From an uncultured Coriobacteriaceae bacterium (GTDB lineage Bacteria; Actinomycetota; Coriobacteriia; Coriobacteriales; UMGS124), in assembly GCA_900555105.1 (NCBI GenBank), contig USJP01000115.1, positions 1-5,862 on the forward strand: a DNA stretch of 5,862 nt, read 5' to 3'. Made by a program: the position numbers and the translations under genes. Positions within the stretch are counted from its first letter, which is position 1. Each line of letters begins with the position of its first letter. The notes beneath the pieces were generated by a model. It made no database searches and had not been told where the DNA came from. It saw only the letters and a list, made by a program, of their open reading frames with translations. Below are positions 5,657 to 5,862 of this stretch, one piece after another.

Positions 5657-5862
5657 CTAGTCCCTCTTGAACAGGTCGCGGGTATACACCTTGCCGGCCA
5701 CGTCGGAAAGCTCGTCGCTCCAACGATTTGCCACAATCACGTCACACTCGGCCTTGAATTTCTCAAGGTCGTGCGTCACCTCGGAGCCAAAGAAGTCGGG
5801 AGCGTCGAGCGTGGGCTCGTAGACCACCACGGGCACGCCCTTGGCCTTCACGCGCTTCATGA
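5657..5862 (-). CDS. ugd: UDP-glucose 6-dehydrogenase, C-terminal fragment (cut by window edge)
   Basis: The enzyme oxidises UDP-glucose to UDP-glucuronate with two NAD+ in the cytoplasm, supplying uronic acid for surface polysaccharides. Only the last 67 complete codons are visible, ending at TAG (5659-5657). The Met at 5860 is internal: the window stops within the preceding codon, and the family has a conserved IMKR(I/V)KAKG segment here. The fragment carries the C-terminal UDP-binding-domain signature: VVVYEPTL, an FFGSEV-like segment, DVIVANRWSDEL and the closing KVYTRDLF. This is very close to the end of E. coli Ugd/streptococcal HasB-type enzymes. The NAD-binding domain and catalytic Cys lie outside the window. 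The stop is 4 nt from the PssD-like start, and that gene's ribosome site lies inside this coding sequence, so the two are coupled. A GDP-mannose or UDP-ManNAc dehydrogenase is less likely given the C-terminal match. Confidence 0.93.
   Translation of the reverse strand, partial: MKRVKAKGVPVVVYEPTLDAPDFFGSEVTHDLEKFKAECDVIVANRWSDELSDVAGKVYTRDLFKRD
5661..5668 (-). promoter_or_regulatory. Shine-Dalgarno site for the PssD-like gene
   Basis: AAGAGGGA on the minus strand, 8 nt before the ATG at 5652. It lies within the last codons of the dehydrogenase gene and selects 5652 over the longer frame that would begin at 5736. Confidence 0.75.

Overview
The window is a tightly packed piece of a cell-surface polysaccharide (capsule, exopolysaccharide or teichuronic-acid-like wall polymer) biosynthesis operon. 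All eight genes lie on the minus strand and are transcribed from high to low coordinates; both ends of the window cut through genes. By eye the G+C content is roughly 55-60%. With GTG/TTG starts, strong Shine-Dalgarno sites and TupA-type ATP-grasp proteins, this suggests a moderately high-GC Gram-positive, perhaps an actinobacterium of the Coriobacteriia type (Collinsella/Olsenella-like). That taxonomic guess is inference with low to moderate confidence.

Layout in transcription order: (1) C-terminal end of a UDP-glucose 6-dehydrogenase (5862-5657, 5' end cut off); (2) PssD/Alg14-like and (3) PssE/Alg13-like halves of a split glycosyltransferase; (4) and (5) two tandem, clearly paralogous TupA-like ATP-grasp amidoligases; (6) a GT4 glycosyltransferase; (7) a GT32-like, DXD-type glycosyltransferase with an atypical DXD motif and a GTG start; (8) a left-handed beta-helix O-acetyltransferase of the serine-acetyltransferase type with a GTG start; and (9) the N-terminal 128 codons of a polysaccharide pyruvyl transferase, probable TTG start, running off the left edge. 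(Entry 1 and entry 9 are partial; seven genes are complete.) Junctions are ATGA overlaps, a 1-nt overlap, or gaps of 1-33 nt, so the block looks like one translationally coupled transcript. No promoter, terminator, RNA gene, mobile element or CRISPR array was found, and no gene-free stretch exceeds 33 nt.

Working model: the dehydrogenase supplies UDP-glucuronate, PssD/PssE transfers an early sugar (in known systems glucuronate or galactose) to a lipid-linked primer, and the GT4 and GT32-like enzymes extend the repeat unit. The acetyltransferase and pyruvyl transferase decorate it. The two ATP-grasp enzymes may attach amino acids or another amine to uronic-acid carboxyls, as proposed for TupA in teichuronopeptide synthesis. 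The priming transferase, flippase and polymerase must lie outside the window.

The most unusual non-coding signal is a perfect 17-bp inverted repeat, extendable to 22 pairs with one wobble or mismatch and a 6-nt loop, inside the GT4 coding sequence (2281-2330). A second inverted repeat, 12 bp and perfect, lies in the GT32-like gene (1420-1459).
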